A DNA stretch of 64,000 nucleotides from Pseudomonas citri (GCF_025336485.1 NZ_JAODAB010000001.1:186001-250000); one strand, 5' to 3'; positions 21,903 to 31,712 are shown, numbered from the stretch's first letter. Numbers and translations: made by a program. Notes: generated by a model from the letters alone, not told the origin.

Positions 21903-22532
21903 ATGCCCGACACGCCCTACCACGCTGCCAGCCTCTTCCTGGCAAGCCTCGACGAAGACTGGCGACGCCTTGTCGAGGCCACCGGCCCATGCCTGCTGCT
22001 GCCCAAACCGACCCGCGATCCCTACGAAGCCCTGGTGCGCGCCATCGCCTATCAACAACTGCACACCAAGGCCGGCGATGCGATTCTCGGTCGGCTGCTG
22101 GCGCTGTTCCCGGCGCAAACCTTCCCACGGCCCGAACAGGTCCTGGCGACCGACGCGACTCAACTGCGCAGTTGTGGTTTTTCCGCCAGCAAGATCACGA
22201 CCCTCCACGGCATCGCCCAGGCGGCCCTCGACGGGCTGGTGCCGGATTACCCCACGGCGCTGGCCATGAACGAAGAATCATTGATCGAACGCCTGACCGC
22301 CCTGCGCGGGGTCGGGCGTTGGACCGTGGAAATGTTGCTGATCTACAGCCTGGAGCGGCCAGACATCCTGCCGGCGGATGACTTCGGGGTGCGCGAGGGG
22401 TATCGACGGCTCAAGGGGCTGGAGCAGCAACCCAACCGCCGGCAGATGACGCAAATCGGCCTGGCCTGGAGCCCCTATCGGACGGTGGCGGCGTGGTACC
22501 TGTGGCGAGTGCCTGGGCGTAAGACCGCGTAA
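21903..22532 (+). CDS. DNA-3-methyladenine glycosylase II (AlkA type)
   Basis: 209 residues. Excises alkylated purines in base-excision repair. HhH-GPD fold: helix-hairpin-helix LRGVGRWTVEMLL, with the catalytic Asp in LPADDFGVREGYRR downstream. The size is that of the short AlkA form that lacks the N-terminal TATA-like domain. The ATG at 21903 lies 22 bases after the ada stop; preceded by GAGCGAGCACCCG, a moderate ribosome-binding site. Co-transcription with ada would form an alkylation-response unit. Confidence 0.9.
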   Translation: MPDTPYHAASLFLASLDEDWRRLVEATGPCLLLPKPTRDPYEALVRAIAYQQLHTKAGDAILGRLLALFPAQTFPRPEQVLATDATQLRSCGFSASKITTLHGIAQAALDGLVPDYPTALAMNEESLIERLTALRGVGRWTVEMLLIYSLERPDILPADDFGVREGYRRLKGLEQQPNRRQMTQIGLAWSPYRTVAAWYLWRVPGRKTA

Positions 22533-22550
22533 TCCAAAGGCAATCCAGCC

Positions 22551-23156
22551 CTACAGAACCGGCACACCACTGTGGAACCGAAACTCCACATCCGGCGATT
22601 CGATCAGTTCCCGCTCCGCCTCACGCACCTTGTCGATCACCTGGGCGATGTCCTTGGCGTCACCGTACTGGTAGGCCAGTTTCAGGTAGCCCTGGAAATG
22701 CCGGGCCTCGCTTTTCAGCAAGCCGAAATAGAACTTGCCCAGTTCTTCGTCCAGATGCGACACGAGTGCCTCGAAACGCTCGCAACTGCGGGCCTCGATG
22801 AACGCACCAACCACCAGGGTATCGACCAGCTTGACCGGCTCGTGGCTACGCACCACCTTGCGCAGGCCCGACGCATAGCGCCCGGCGGACAGCTGGCGCA
22901 GACCGATCTTGCGCTTCTTCATCAAGCGCATGACCTGCTCGTGATGCACCAGTTCTTCCCGGGCCAGGCGCGACATCATATTGATCAGGTCGACGTGGGA
23001 ATGGTACTTGGCGATCAGGCTCAAGGCGGTGCTGGCGGCCTTGAACTCGCAGTTCTTGTGGTCGATCAGCAACGTTTCCTGGTCGGCCAGTGCCGCCTGG
23101 ACCCAGGCATCGGGGGTGCGGCAACCGAGGAATTCGTGGATTTCAGGAAGGATCAT
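22551..23156 (-). CDS. miaE: tRNA-(ms2io6A37) hydroxylase
   Basis: 201 residues. Non-haem di-iron monooxygenase that hydroxylates the isopentenyl group at A37 of some tRNAs. Ferritin-like helical fold with iron ligands in ExxH contexts: SLIAKYHSHVDLI, LAREELVHHEQVMRL, EARSCERFEAL and LKSEARHFQ. ILPEIHEFLGCRTPDAWV at the N terminus matches the family. The start is ATG at 23154-23156, or an in-frame GTG three codons earlier; neither has a good ribosome-binding site. It converges on the alkA-type gene with 18 bases between. Confidence 0.92.
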   Translation of the reverse strand: MILPEIHEFLGCRTPDAWVQAALADQETLLIDHKNCEFKAASTALSLIAKYHSHVDLINMMSRLAREELVHHEQVMRLMKKRKIGLRQLSAGRYASGLRKVVRSHEPVKLVDTLVVGAFIEARSCERFEALVSHLDEELGKFYFGLLKSEARHFQGYLKLAYQYGDAKDIAQVIDKVREAERELIESPDVEFRFHSGVPVL

Positions 23157-23233
23157 GGGGCTCACGGAGAAAAGGTAATCGAGCGAAGGGCGCCGATTAT
23201 ACCGGCCCGCCTCCAGACCACCAGCCGCCGTCG

Positions 23234-23247
23234 TTGATATGCATCAA
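23234..23247 (+). promoter_or_regulatory. Perfect ANR/FNR box
   Basis: TTGATATGCATCAA exactly fits TTGAT-N4-ATCAA. Its centre is about 77 bases before the ATG of the universal stress protein. For an FNR class-II promoter (box centred at -41.5) transcription would start near 23282, leaving a short leader of about 36 bases with a good ribosome-binding site. Confidence 0.85.
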
Positions 23248-23317
23248 GTCGACGAAGCCCGCACAGCAACTATAGTTGAGCAACGCCACGCCTTTTCTTT
23301 GCGGGAGAACGCCGATC

Positions 23318-24181
23318 ATGCAAGCCATTCGCAGCATTCTGGTGGTCATCGAACCTGAACATTCGGAAAGCCTGGCGCTCAAGCGCGCCAAGCTGATCGC
23401 CGGGGTGACCCAGGCCCACCTGCATTTGCTGGTATGCGACAAGAAGCATGACCACGCCGGCCTGCTCAGCGTATTGAAAGCCGCCTTGCTGGCGGACGGC
23501 TACAGTGTCACCACCGAACAGGCCTGGAACGAAAGCCTGCACGGAACCATCGTCGACGTGCAGCAAGCCGAAGGGTGCGGCCTGGTGATCAAACAGCACT
23601 TTGCCGACAGTCCGCTCAAGAAGGCCCTGCTGACGCCGGCAGACTGGAAACTGCTGCGCCACTGCCCGACACCGGTGCTACTGGTAAAAACCTCCGGCTC
23701 CTGGAAGGACAAGGTGATCCTCGCGGCCGTCGACGTCGGCAACGCGGACGGCGAGCACCGACACCTGCACACCACCATCATCGATCATGGCTATGACATC
23801 GCCGCCCTGGCCAAGGCGCACCTGCACGTGATCAGCGCCCACCCCTCGCCGATGCTCTCGGCGGCCGACCCGACGTTCCAGCTCAAGGAAACCATCGAGG
23901 CCCGTTACCGCGAACAATGCCAGGCGTTCCAGGCCGAATTCGACATCGATGACCAACACCTGCACATCGAGGAAGGCCCGGCCGACGTGCTGATACCGTT
24001 CATGGCCCACAAGCTCCAGGCGGCGGTGACCGTGATCGGCACCGTGGCGCGCTCTGGCTTGTCCGGGGCATTGATCGGCAATACTGCCGAGGCCGTGCTC
24101 GACACGCTGGAAAGCGATGTGCTGGTACTCAAGCCCCAGGAGGTGGAGGACCATCTGGTGGAGCTGGCGGACAAGGAATAA
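23318..24181 (+). CDS. Tandem universal stress protein, ANR-regulated
   Basis: 287 residues in two UspA-type domains (about 1-150 and 155-287). Second domain ends GTVARSGLSGALIGNTAEAVL, the G-x2-G-x9-G ATP-binding type motif. Similar to UspE. In Pseudomonas such proteins support survival under oxygen limitation, and the ANR box upstream fits that. The ATG at 23318 follows GCGGGAGAACGCCG; the frame open upstream to 23276 would include the promoter. Convergent with the DUF1289 gene. Confidence 0.9.
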   Translation: MQAIRSILVVIEPEHSESLALKRAKLIAGVTQAHLHLLVCDKKHDHAGLLSVLKAALLADGYSVTTEQAWNESLHGTIVDVQQAEGCGLVIKQHFADSPLKKALLTPADWKLLRHCPTPVLLVKTSGSWKDKVILAAVDVGNADGEHRHLHTTIIDHGYDIAALAKAHLHVISAHPSPMLSAADPTFQLKETIEARYREQCQAFQAEFDIDDQHLHIEEGPADVLIPFMAHKLQAAVTVIGTVARSGLSGALIGNTAEAVLDTLESDVLVLKPQEVEDHLVELADKE

Positions 24182-24232
24182 GCAGACATTGGCGATAAGC
24201 TCCCTCGCCACAGAAGCTCCTTGCCACAGACT

Positions 24233-24703
24233 TCAGCCGCCCATCGCATCCTTCAGAAACCCCGGCGCGATGTAGCGCTGGTAATGGGCTTCGGACAGCA
24301 GGAAAAACTCCCGATCGATGGCATCGCGCAGGTCCGGCAGTTCCCAATCGCGAAACTCCGGCAATAACACCATGCCGTAAGCCTCCAGGTTGTTGATCAC
24401 CCGCGCCCCCCGGGCGATCAGCTGGTAGGCCCAGCAATATTCCGATTGGTGCGGCACGAAGCGGATCTTGCGGCTTTCCAGTTGCTGGCGCAGCAAACCG
24501 GCATCGAAAACCTCGAGCTTGGCCACCATCACCTGCACCAGCAATTGTTCCAGACGCATCCACACCGCACGCTTTTCGTCCTCGTTGTAGCCGTTCCAGT
24601 GAATCACTTCATGGTGGAACCGCTTGCAGCCACGGCACACCAGGTCACCGTAGACAGTGGAGCAAAGGCCGACGCAAGGGGTCTTGATGAGCTGGTTGGG
24701 CAT
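24233..24703 (-). CDS. DUF1289 cysteine-motif protein
   Basis: 156 residues. Opens with CxxxC...CxxC (PCVGLCSTVYGDLVCRGCKR at residues 8-28), the hallmark of DUF1289, which may bind iron or zinc. The C-terminal extension of about 100 residues is mostly helical with no recognised domain. Start ATG at 24701-24703; four more codons are open upstream but lack family similarity. Divergent from acnB, with the two MITE-like elements in the gap. Confidence 0.82.
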   Translation of the reverse strand: MPNQLIKTPCVGLCSTVYGDLVCRGCKRFHHEVIHWNGYNEDEKRAVWMRLEQLLVQVMVAKLEVFDAGLLRQQLESRKIRFVPHQSEYCWAYQLIARGARVINNLEAYGMVLLPEFRDWELPDLRDAIDREFFLLSEAHYQRYIAPGFLKDAMGG

Positions 24704-24850
24704 AACGAAACGCACACGCGAAAATCCGGACAGGCCGGCATGTTAGCCCTTTGTCTAAGATTGAGCACCCCTCAAACTTGGAGGGCCAACTTACCTTTAA
24801 TTTTTTTTTCCCGTAGAATTACCCGGCCTTTTAAGGCGCCAATGTCCGTT

Positions 24851-24990
24851 AGAAGCTGTTTTCAAAGCGTCACGAGCACAGTCGTTCCTTCAGAGCGGTG
24901 TTGGCGAAGGGTCTTTCCAGCGGGGAAAGCCCGACGCCAACCCTCATCAGCTCCCCGTTCTGCAGGCGTAAAACTTTGAAAGCAGCTTCT
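24851..24990. mobile_element. MITE-like element with 18-bp terminal inverted repeats (element A)
   Basis: AGAAGCTGTTTTCAAAGC at 24851-24868 is inverted at 24973-24990 (ACTTTGAAAGCAGCTTCT), 16 of 18 matching. The 140-base unit has no coding frame of note. It is a short non-autonomous element, possibly derived from an IS with similar ends. It lies immediately before element B in the acnB upstream region. Confidence 0.6.
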
Positions 24991-25035
24991 GTGAGGAACC
25001 CCGGAAACCCTGGCGTGGTGGCCCCCAAAGCCTCC

Positions 25036-25181
25036 TAGGCTTTGTACGAAAAGTCGCCGAGCGGCGATCAGGCAAGGCGAAAACAGGCGAGGAAGCGCAG
25101 TTGACTGGTTGTCAATGAGCATTCCGAGCCTGTTTTCAACGCAGCATGATCGTCGCGCAGGCACTTTTCGTACAAAGCCTA
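25036..25181. mobile_element. MITE with 17-bp perfect terminal inverted repeats flanked by TA (element B)
   Basis: GGCTTTGTACGAAAAGT (25038-25054) is perfectly inverted at 25163-25179, and both ends are flanked by TA, as IS5/IS427-group elements leave on insertion. The 146-base body (including TA) has no transposase. The right end is matched by the stray half-copy at 18499-18530. The element ends 74 bases before the acnB start and may carry or interrupt its promoter. Confidence 0.8.
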
Positions 25182-25255
25182 AGCGCATGGGTACCGTGGG
25201 TTTCTGGATGAGCGTCCCGGACACCCATTTGGGACCACTGATGAGGGTAATAACT

Positions 25256-27856
25256 GTGCTTGAAGCCTACCGCAAACATATCGAAGAGCGCGCAGCACTG
25301 GGTATCGTTCCCCAGCCGCTTAACGCCGAACAAACCGCAGGCCTGATCGAGCTGCTGAAGAATCCTCCGGCTGGCGAAGAAGCTTTCCTCGTTGACCTGA
25401 TCACCAACCGTGTTCCGCCTGGAGTCGACGAAGCCGCCTACGTCAAGGCCGGTTTCCTGTCCGCCCTGGCCAAGGGCCAGGCCCAATCCCCTCTGCTGGA
25501 CAAGAAGCGCGCTGTCGAACTGCTCGGCACCATGCAGGGCGGCTACAACATCGTGACCCTGGTCGAGCTGCTGGACGACGCCGAACTGGCGCCGGTAGCC
25601 GCCGAAGAACTCAAGCACACCCTGCTGATGTTCGATGCGTTCCACGATGTGGCTGAAAAAGCCAAGAACGGCAACGTTCACGCCAAGGCCGTGCTGCAAT
25701 CCTGGGCCGAAGGCGAGTGGTTCAAGAAGCGCCCGGTGCTGGCCGACAAGATCAGCCTGCGGGTGTTCAAGGTCACCGGCGAAACCAACACCGACGACCT
25801 GTCCCCTGCCCCGGACGCCTGGTCGCGCCCTGACATCCCGCTGCACGCCCTGGCCATGCTGAAAATGGCCCGCGACGGTATCGTGCCGGATGAACAAGGC
25901 AAGACCGGCCCGATGAAGCAAATCGAAGAAATGCGCAACGGCGAATTCCCGGTGGCCTACGTCGGTGACGTGGTCGGTACCGGTTCGTCGCGTAAATCGG
26001 CGACCAACTCGGTGCTGTGGTTCTTCGGCGACGACATTCCTTACGTGCCGAACAAGCGCGGCGGTGGTTTCTGCTTCGGCAGCAAGATCGCCCCGATCTT
26101 CTACAACACCATGGAAGACGCCGGCGCCCTGCCGATCGAATTCGATGTATCCAACATGCACATGGGCGACGTGATCGACCTGTACCCGCATGCTGGCAAA
26201 GTCTGCAAGCACGGCACCGATGAAGTCCTGGCCACCTTCGAAATGAAGACCCCGGTCCTGATGGACGAAGTCCGCGCCGGCGGCCGTATCCCGCTGATCA
26301 TCGGCCGTGGCCTGACCGAGAAGGCACGCGCCGAGCTGGGCCTGCCACCGTTCGACCTGTTCAAGAAGCCTGAAGCCCCAGTCGAAAGCACCAAGGGCTA
26401 CACCCTGGCGCAGAAAATGGTCGGCAAGGCTTGCGGCGTCAAGGGCGTTCGTCCGGGCACCTACTGTGAACCGAAGATGACCACCGTCGGCTCCCAGGAC
26501 ACCACTGGCCCGATGACCCGTGACGAGCTGAAAGACCTGGCTTGCCTGGGCTTCTCCGCTGACCTGGTGATGCAGTCGTTCTGCCACACCGCGGCTTATC
26601 CAAAGCCGATCGACGTGACCACCCACCACACCCTGCCTGACTTCATCATGACCCGCGGCGGCGTTTCCCTGCGTCCGGGCGACGGCATCATCCACTCGTG
26701 GCTGAACCGCATGCTGCTGCCAGACACCGTGGGTACCGGTGGCGACTCGCACACCCGCTTCCCGATGGGCATCTCGTTCCCGGCCGGTTCCGGCCTGGTC
26801 GCATTCGCCGCTGCCACTGGCGTCATGCCGCTGGACATGCCGGAATCGATCCTGGTGCGCTTCAAAGGCAAGATGAAACCTGGCATCACCCTGCGTGACC
26901 TGGTTCATGCCATTCCGTACTTCGCCATCCAGAACGGCCTGCTGACCGTCGAGAAGAAAGGCAAGAAAAACGCCTTCTCCGGCCGCATCCTGGAAATCGA
27001 AGGCCTGGAAGGCCTGACCCTGGAACAGGCTTTCGAACTGTCCGACGCCTCGGCCGAACGTTCGGCTGCCGGCTGCACCATCAAGCTGTCGAAAGAATCG
27101 ATCACCGAGTACCTGCAATCCAACATCACCCTGCTGCGCTGGATGATCGGCGAAGGCTACGGTGACGCCCGTACCCTGGAACGTCGCGCCCAAGCGATGG
27201 AAGCCTGGATCGCCAACCCGGAACTGATGGAAGCCGATGCCGACGCCGAATACGCCGAAGTCATCGAAATCGATCTGGCCGACATCAGCGAGCCGGTGCT
27301 CTGCGCGCCGAACGACCCGGACGACGCCCGTCTGCTCTCCAGCGTGGCTGGCGAGAAGATCGACGAAGTGTTCATCGGTTCGTGCATGACCAACATCGGT
27401 CACTTCCGCGCTGCCGGCAAGTTGCTGGATCAGGTCAAGGGTCAGCTGCCAACCCGTCTGTGGCTGTCGCCGCCGACCAAGATGGACGCTCACCAACTGA
27501 CCGAAGAAGGCTACTACGGCATCTACGGCAAGGCTGGCGCACGCATGGAAATGCCGGGCTGCTCGCTGTGCATGGGTAACCAGGCACGCGTTGAGCCGAA
27601 CAGCACCGTGGTGTCGACGTCGACCCGTAACTTCCCGAACCGTCTGGGCGACGGCGCGAACGTCTACCTGGCTTCGGCCGAACTGGCGTCCGTGGCTTCG
27701 ATCCTGGGTCGCCTGCCGACCGTCGAGGAATACATGGAATACGCCGGCAAGATCGACAGCATGGCAGCGGACGTGTATCGCTACCTGAGCTTCGATCAGA
27801 TCGCCGAGTTCCGTGAAGCGGCTGCAAACGCCAACATCCCGGTCGTCCAGGCCTAA
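25256..27856 (+). CDS. acnB: Aconitate hydratase B
   Basis: 866 residues. Interconverts citrate and isocitrate in the TCA cycle; [4Fe-4S] enzyme. HEAT-like N-terminal domain is followed by the swivelling domain and the cluster domains. The cluster cysteines lie at [10 protein letters not shown] and in the pair [14 protein letters not shown]. The start is GTG at 25256-25258 ([16 protein letters not shown]), preceded by TGATGAGGGTAATAAC, which is the N terminus of AcnB in pseudomonads; the open frame continues upstream across the MITE but is not coding. Terminator follows. The upstream MITEs may affect its promoter. Confidence 0.96.
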   Translation: MLEAYRKHIEERAALGIVPQPLNAEQTAGLIELLKNPPAGEEAFLVDLITNRVPPGVDEAAYVKAGFLSALAKGQAQSPLLDKKRAVELLGTMQGGYNIVTLVELLDDAELAPVAAEELKHTLLMFDAFHDVAEKAKNGNVHAKAVLQSWAEGEWFKKRPVLADKISLRVFKVTGETNTDDLSPAPDAWSRPDIPLHALAMLKMARDGIVPDEQGKTGPMKQIEEMRNGEFPVAYVGDVVGTGSSRKSATNSVLWFFGDDIPYVPNKRGGGFCFGSKIAPIFYNTMEDAGALPIEFDVSNMHMGDVIDLYPHAGKVCKHGTDEVLATFEMKTPVLMDEVRAGGRIPLIIGRGLTEKARAELGLPPFDLFKKPEAPVESTKGYTLAQKMVGKACGVKGVRPGTYCEPKMTTVGSQDTTGPMTRDELKDLACLGFSADLVMQSFCHTAAYPKPIDVTTHHTLPDFIMTRGGVSLRPGDGIIHSWLNRMLLPDTVGTGGDSHTRFPMGISFPAGSGLVAFAAATGVMPLDMPESILVRFKGKMKPGITLRDLVHAIPYFAIQNGLLTVEKKGKKNAFSGRILEIEGLEGLTLEQAFELSDASAERSAAGCTIKLSKESITEYLQSNITLLRWMIGEGYGDARTLERRAQAMEAWIANPELMEADADAEYAEVIEIDLADISEPVLCAPNDPDDARLLSSVAGEKIDEVFIGSCMTNIGHFRAAGKLLDQVKGQLPTRLWLSPPTKMDAHQLTEEGYYGIYGKAGARMEMPGCSLCMGNQARVEPNSTVVSTSTRNFPNRLGDGANVYLASAELASVASILGRLPTVEEYMEYAGKIDSMAADVYRYLSFDQIAEFREAAANANIPVVQA

Positions 27857-27872
27857 GGCTTAGACGCTCGAC

Positions 27873-27910
27873 AAAAACGCCGCCCTTCTTGCGAAGGGCG
27901 GCGTTTTTTT
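27873..27910 (+). terminator. Intrinsic terminator of acnB
   Basis: AAAAACGCCGCCCTTC, loop TTGC, GAAGGGCGGCG then seven T. Near-perfect stem 16 bases after the acnB stop. Confidence 0.93.
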
Positions 27911-27943
27911 ATGCCTGGGATTTCAACACAAACTGACTCCCCG

Positions 27944-27970
27944 TTGTGGAAGCAAAGCTTGCTCCCACAA
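27944..27970. repeat. REP-like palindrome, compact copy
   Basis: TTGTGGAAGCAAAGCTTGCTCCCACAA is a nearly perfect palindrome sharing the agcaaagcttgctccc core with the units at 17335-17427. It sits between the convergent acnB and SdaC-type transporter genes. Confidence 0.65.
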
Positions 27971-27983
27971 CGAGCCTGTGTGC

Positions 27984-29264
27984 TCAGGCCATCAAGGAAT
28001 AAACCAGCGCGGTAATCGCCACCAGGCCCACCGCAACCACAAAGACATTCGACGCCTGGCCGCGGTAACGGGCCATGGCCGGGACTTTGCGGATGGCGTA
28101 CATCGGCATCAGGAACAGGATGGCCGCGATCACCGGGCCACCGAGGGTTTCGATCATGCCCAGGATGCTTGGGTTGAGCGTCGCAACGACCCAGCACACA
28201 ACCAGCATGAAGGCAGCCGTCAGGCGGTCGAGGGTCTTGGGGGCCGGGCGGCGGCCGCTCTTGACGATCAGGCCCTTGAGGCCTTCGCTGGCGCCGATGT
28301 AATGCCCGAGGAAGGACTTGGAGATCGCCACGAAGGCAATCAATGGCGCGGCAAAAGCGATGGTCGGATTGCTGAAGTGGTTGGCCAGGTACGACAGGAT
28401 CGACAGGTTCTGGGCCTTGGCTTCAACCAGTTGCGTCGGCGACAGGGTCAGCACGCAGCTGAATACGAAGAACAGCACCATCACGACCATCAACACATGG
28501 GCACGCGAGAGGATCTGCGCACTGCGCTCTTCGGCATGGCTGCCATGACGACGCTTCTGGTCCACCGCGAACGCCGAAATGATCGGCGAATGGTTGAACG
28601 AGAACACCATCACCGGAATCGCCAGCCACAGGGTATGCAACAAGGCCGGCGGCTCAGGCAGCGTGGCCGCCGTGACCAGGATGCCACCGTTCCAGTGGGG
28701 GATCAGGAACACCGCCAGGAACAACAGCGCGACGATGAACGGATAAACCATCAGGCTCATGGCCTTGACGATCGCCTGTTCACCGCAACGCACGACTGCC
28801 AGCAACCCCAGGATCAGCATCAGCGACAGCATCGCCCGTGGCGGTGGCTGGATATGCAGTTGGTGTTCCAGGAAGCTGCCCACCGTGTTGGTCAGCGCCA
28901 CGCTGTAGATCAGCAGGATCGGGAAGATCGCAAAGAAGTACAGCAAGGTGATCAGCGCACCGGCCTTGAGCCCGAAATGCTCTTCCACCACCTCGGTGAT
29001 GTCCGCGCCGTCACGACCGGACAACACGAAGCGGGTCAGGCCACGGTGCGCATAGAACGTCATGGGAAAGGCCAGCAGCGCCAGGATCAGCAGCGGCCAG
29101 AAACCGCCCAGGCCCGCGTTGATCGGTAAAAACAGCGTACCTGCACCGATGGCGGTACCAAACAGGCCCAACATCCACGTGGTGTCATGGCGACTCCATT
29201 GGCTGAGGGCAACTGGGACTGTCGTTTCAAAACGCTCTTCGACGCTATTGGCCTGATCATTCAT
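27984..29264 (-). CDS. Serine/threonine transporter of the SdaC (HAAAP/STP) family
   Basis: 426 residues with about eleven hydrophobic segments. Proton-coupled amino-acid symporter; N-terminal MLGLFGTAIGAGTLFLPI is the family signature and FSFNHSPIISAFAVDQKRR resembles the central SdaC motif. It is most like serine transporters. Start ATG at 29262-29264 (MNDQANSVEERFE); the frame extends 68 codons upstream but that stretch has no family similarity. It is divergent from the 2-hydroxyacid dehydrogenase gene. Confidence 0.88.
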   Translation of the reverse strand: MNDQANSVEERFETTVPVALSQWSRHDTTWMLGLFGTAIGAGTLFLPINAGLGGFWPLLILALLAFPMTFYAHRGLTRFVLSGRDGADITEVVEEHFGLKAGALITLLYFFAIFPILLIYSVALTNTVGSFLEHQLHIQPPPRAMLSLMLILGLLAVVRCGEQAIVKAMSLMVYPFIVALLFLAVFLIPHWNGGILVTAATLPEPPALLHTLWLAIPVMVFSFNHSPIISAFAVDQKRRHGSHAEERSAQILSRAHVLMVVMVLFFVFSCVLTLSPTQLVEAKAQNLSILSYLANHFSNPTIAFAAPLIAFVAISKSFLGHYIGASEGLKGLIVKSGRRPAPKTLDRLTAAFMLVVCWVVATLNPSILGMIETLGGPVIAAILFLMPMYAIRKVPAMARYRGQASNVFVVAVGLVAITALVYSLMA

Positions 29265-29662
29265 CCGGTCGGATCTCCGCATTCCGGTCACGTGCACCCG
29301 GCCGGGACGAGTCGGAAAAGCCCGACAGGCAGCGCCCTGGCCGAAACAGGGTCGCGATTCTCCGGGATTCACGCGCAGAAGCAAAGGCTTAGGTGAGGAA
29401 TGGTTATGCGTATCAGGTTGCTGCAACGGAAAACTGACGCCCGGCCAGGCTGACGCCACCCAACTCACTGCATCACCTGCCTGGCTATGCCATCGCCGAA
29501 TGATCGGCTAGGCTGATTTGACCGGTCGCGCGTAATGATCGGACTTGCCCCCGCAGCACAGGCAAGCCGAGCAAACCTGCGGATACCCGCTAAAGATCAA
29601 GGCGGTCGCTACACTCAAGTCGATGACCCTGAACATTATCCTGTCTACCACAGGAGCACAGC
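29265..29662. other. Intergenic region without recognised genes
   Basis: About 400 bases between two divergent genes. No RNA gene, riboswitch or repeat family was recognised; it must hold the promoters of both flanking genes. An amino-acid-sensing leader was considered and not found. Confidence 0.6.
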
Positions 29663-30616
29663 ATGAGCGCAACCGTCCTGGTGTTGGTCGAAACCGTCAA
29701 TGACTACCTGCCGATTCTCGAGCAGCAGGGTTATCACCTGGAACTGGCGCCCACCCCGGCCGAACGCAAGATGGCGATTTTCCAGCACGGCGAGCGCTTC
29801 AACGCGGTGCTGACCCGCGGCCCCCTGGGTTTGACGGCCGAGGAAATCGCCGCCCTGCCCAACCTGAAGATCATCTGTGTGATTGGCGCCGGCTATGAGC
29901 AAGTCGACCTGCTGGCCGCCCGCAAGCGCGGTATCGTGGTGACCAATGGCGCCGGCGTCAACGCCTCCTCGGTCGCCGATCATGCGATGGCTTTGCTGCT
30001 GGCCCTGGTGCGCGGCATTCCCCAGGCGGATGCCTGTGTGCGTCGAGGCGAATGGCCAAAAATCATGCGTCCGTCCCTGGCCGGCAAGCACTTGGGCGTG
30101 CTGGGCCTGGGCTCGGTGGGCCTGGCGATAGCCAAGCGCGCGGCCCTGGGCTTTGACATGAGCGTCAGCTACCACAATCGCCAGAGGCGCAATGATGTGC
30201 CCTATACCTTCTGCGCCACGCCCACGGAGCTGGCGCGGGTCTCCGACTTTTTGGTCGTCGCCACACCCGGCGGCCTCGACACGCGGCAGTTGATCAACAA
30301 GCAGGCACTCGACGCCCTGGGGCCCAAGGGCTTCCTGGTGAACATCGCCCGGGCCAGCGTGGTGGCCACCGCCGATTTGATCAGCGCCCTGGAACACCGG
30401 CGAATCGCCGGGGCCGCCCTGGACGTGTTCGATCACGAACCCGAGGTGCCCGACGCCTTGAAACGCCTGCCCAACGTCATCCTCACTCCCCATGTAGCGG
30501 GCCTGTCGCCGGAAGCGACCCGCGGGACGGTGGAGTTGGTGGGCCAGAACCTGACGGCGTTCTTTTCCGGCAAACCGGTGCTGACCCCAGTGCCGTTACC
30601 CGAACCGCACAGTTAG
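29663..30616 (+). CDS. D-2-hydroxyacid dehydrogenase (hydroxypyruvate/glyoxylate reductase type)
   Basis: 317 residues. NAD(P)-dependent oxidoreductase. GxGxxG nucleotide motif GLGSVG near residue 149, catalytic Arg in NIARASVV, catalytic Glu in the DHEPEVP region and catalytic His in LTPHVAGLSPEAT are all in order and intact. The exact substrate (glyoxylate, hydroxypyruvate or other) is not readable. ATG at 29663 follows CCACAGGAGCACAGC. It converges on tssA with a 13-base gap. Confidence 0.9.
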   Translation: MSATVLVLVETVNDYLPILEQQGYHLELAPTPAERKMAIFQHGERFNAVLTRGPLGLTAEEIAALPNLKIICVIGAGYEQVDLLAARKRGIVVTNGAGVNASSVADHAMALLLALVRGIPQADACVRRGEWPKIMRPSLAGKHLGVLGLGSVGLAIAKRAALGFDMSVSYHNRQRRNDVPYTFCATPTELARVSDFLVVATPGGLDTRQLINKQALDALGPKGFLVNIARASVVATADLISALEHRRIAGAALDVFDHEPEVPDALKRLPNVILTPHVAGLSPEATRGTVELVGQNLTAFFSGKPVLTPVPLPEPHS

Positions 30617-30629
30617 AAGACCCTGTCCA

Positions 30630-31712
30630 TCAGAGCACGCCAAGCAGCGTCCACAGCCGCCGGGACTCGGCATCGGCGCTGATCAGCTCCCCCAGCAATT
30701 CGCTCAACGGCTTGTTTCCCCATTCCACGCCCCGCCGGATCAGGTAAGGCACCGGGCTGTGGGGTTCGGTGCGGGCCAGGTAGCCGGCGATGACCAACAA
30801 CTGGCGATAGGCTTCTTCGCGGCTGGCCGGTTCTTGAAAGGCCTGGGCCGGTGCCGCCGACGGCTGGACGGGCGGCGAAGCCTGCGGGAGTGAAGCCGGT
30901 ACCGGCACGACGGCAGGTTGTTGTGGGTGCATTGCAATGAACTCCTCTACCAGCGCCAGCACGGCCTGCATCACGTCCTGCAGGGATTTGTAGCCCGGGG
31001 CCAGGTTGCCCAGGTAGGCGTCGCTCCAGGTCTCCAGTCGCTGCAAATGTTGCAGGCTCAACATCAGGCTGCCTTGGCGATGCAACCAGAACGACAGGGG
31101 TGTGGTGCGGATCAGTTCGGCGAGTTTCTTCTGGTCATTGCGGGCCGCCTCCGCCGACGCCTTGGCGTTCTTGCTGTCGTTGACCAACACTTGCTGGCGC
31201 TGCAAGCGCTGCCAATCGTTGAGGCAGAAACTGGCGAAGGCCGGCTCCCGAGCGTCGAACAACGGTACCCGCGTCAGCAGCACTTCGCTGTAGCGCCGGG
31301 CCAGCCATTCCAGCGGGATCACCCGCCACGACTGGTCGCCCTCCTCGGCCTGGGGGTGCAGTTGCTCGGGATAACGCTCGCACAGCCCCGCCACCAGCGC
31401 CAGGCTGCCCGGCAACCCTTCCAGACCCGCCAGGTGCAACCAGGCCTCGCCCAACCAGGCGCTGATCATCAAGTCCTTGCTGCGTTCGAGCAACAGCGTG
31501 GTGGCGAGCCGCTCCAGTTCCGGCCATTGGGCGCGCTTGATCGACGACTGCCACACACCGGTGGGCAGGCTGGTGTCGTCCTCGCGGCGCAGCTCGCGCA
31601 GTTGGTCGTATTCCGGCTCGTAGCGCAGATCCTGACCGCAGGGCGACTGGTCACTGATCGGTTCGAGCAGTTGACTCACGAGTTCCGGCAGAGGGGATAT
31701 CGGCAAGCTCAC
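30630..31712 (-). CDS. tssA: Type VI secretion protein TssA
   Basis: 360 residues. ImpA-related N-terminal domain (about 1-130, with SPCGQDLRYEPEYDQLREL and WRVIPLEWLARRY) and the conserved C terminus of TssA (SREEAYRQLLVIAGYLARTEPHSPVPYLIRRGVEW). Caps and primes the baseplate and sheath during assembly. A proline/alanine-rich linker (about 265-300) joins the halves. Last gene of the left arm; overlaps the tssM stop by 4 bases (ATGA). Confidence 0.94.
   Translation of the reverse strand: MSLPISPLPELVSQLLEPISDQSPCGQDLRYEPEYDQLRELRREDDTSLPTGVWQSSIKRAQWPELERLATTLLLERSKDLMISAWLGEAWLHLAGLEGLPGSLALVAGLCERYPEQLHPQAEEGDQSWRVIPLEWLARRYSEVLLTRVPLFDAREPAFASFCLNDWQRLQRQQVLVNDSKNAKASAEAARNDQKKLAELIRTTPLSFWLHRQGSLMLSLQHLQRLETWSDAYLGNLAPGYKSLQDVMQAVLALVEEFIAMHPQQPAVVPVPASLPQASPPVQPSAAPAQAFQEPASREEAYRQLLVIAGYLARTEPHSPVPYLIRRGVEWGNKPLSELLGELISADAESRRLWTLLGVL

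Noticed and set aside
25136..27496. 786-codon minus-strand open frame over acnB
   Set aside because: Antisense of acnB; no domain.
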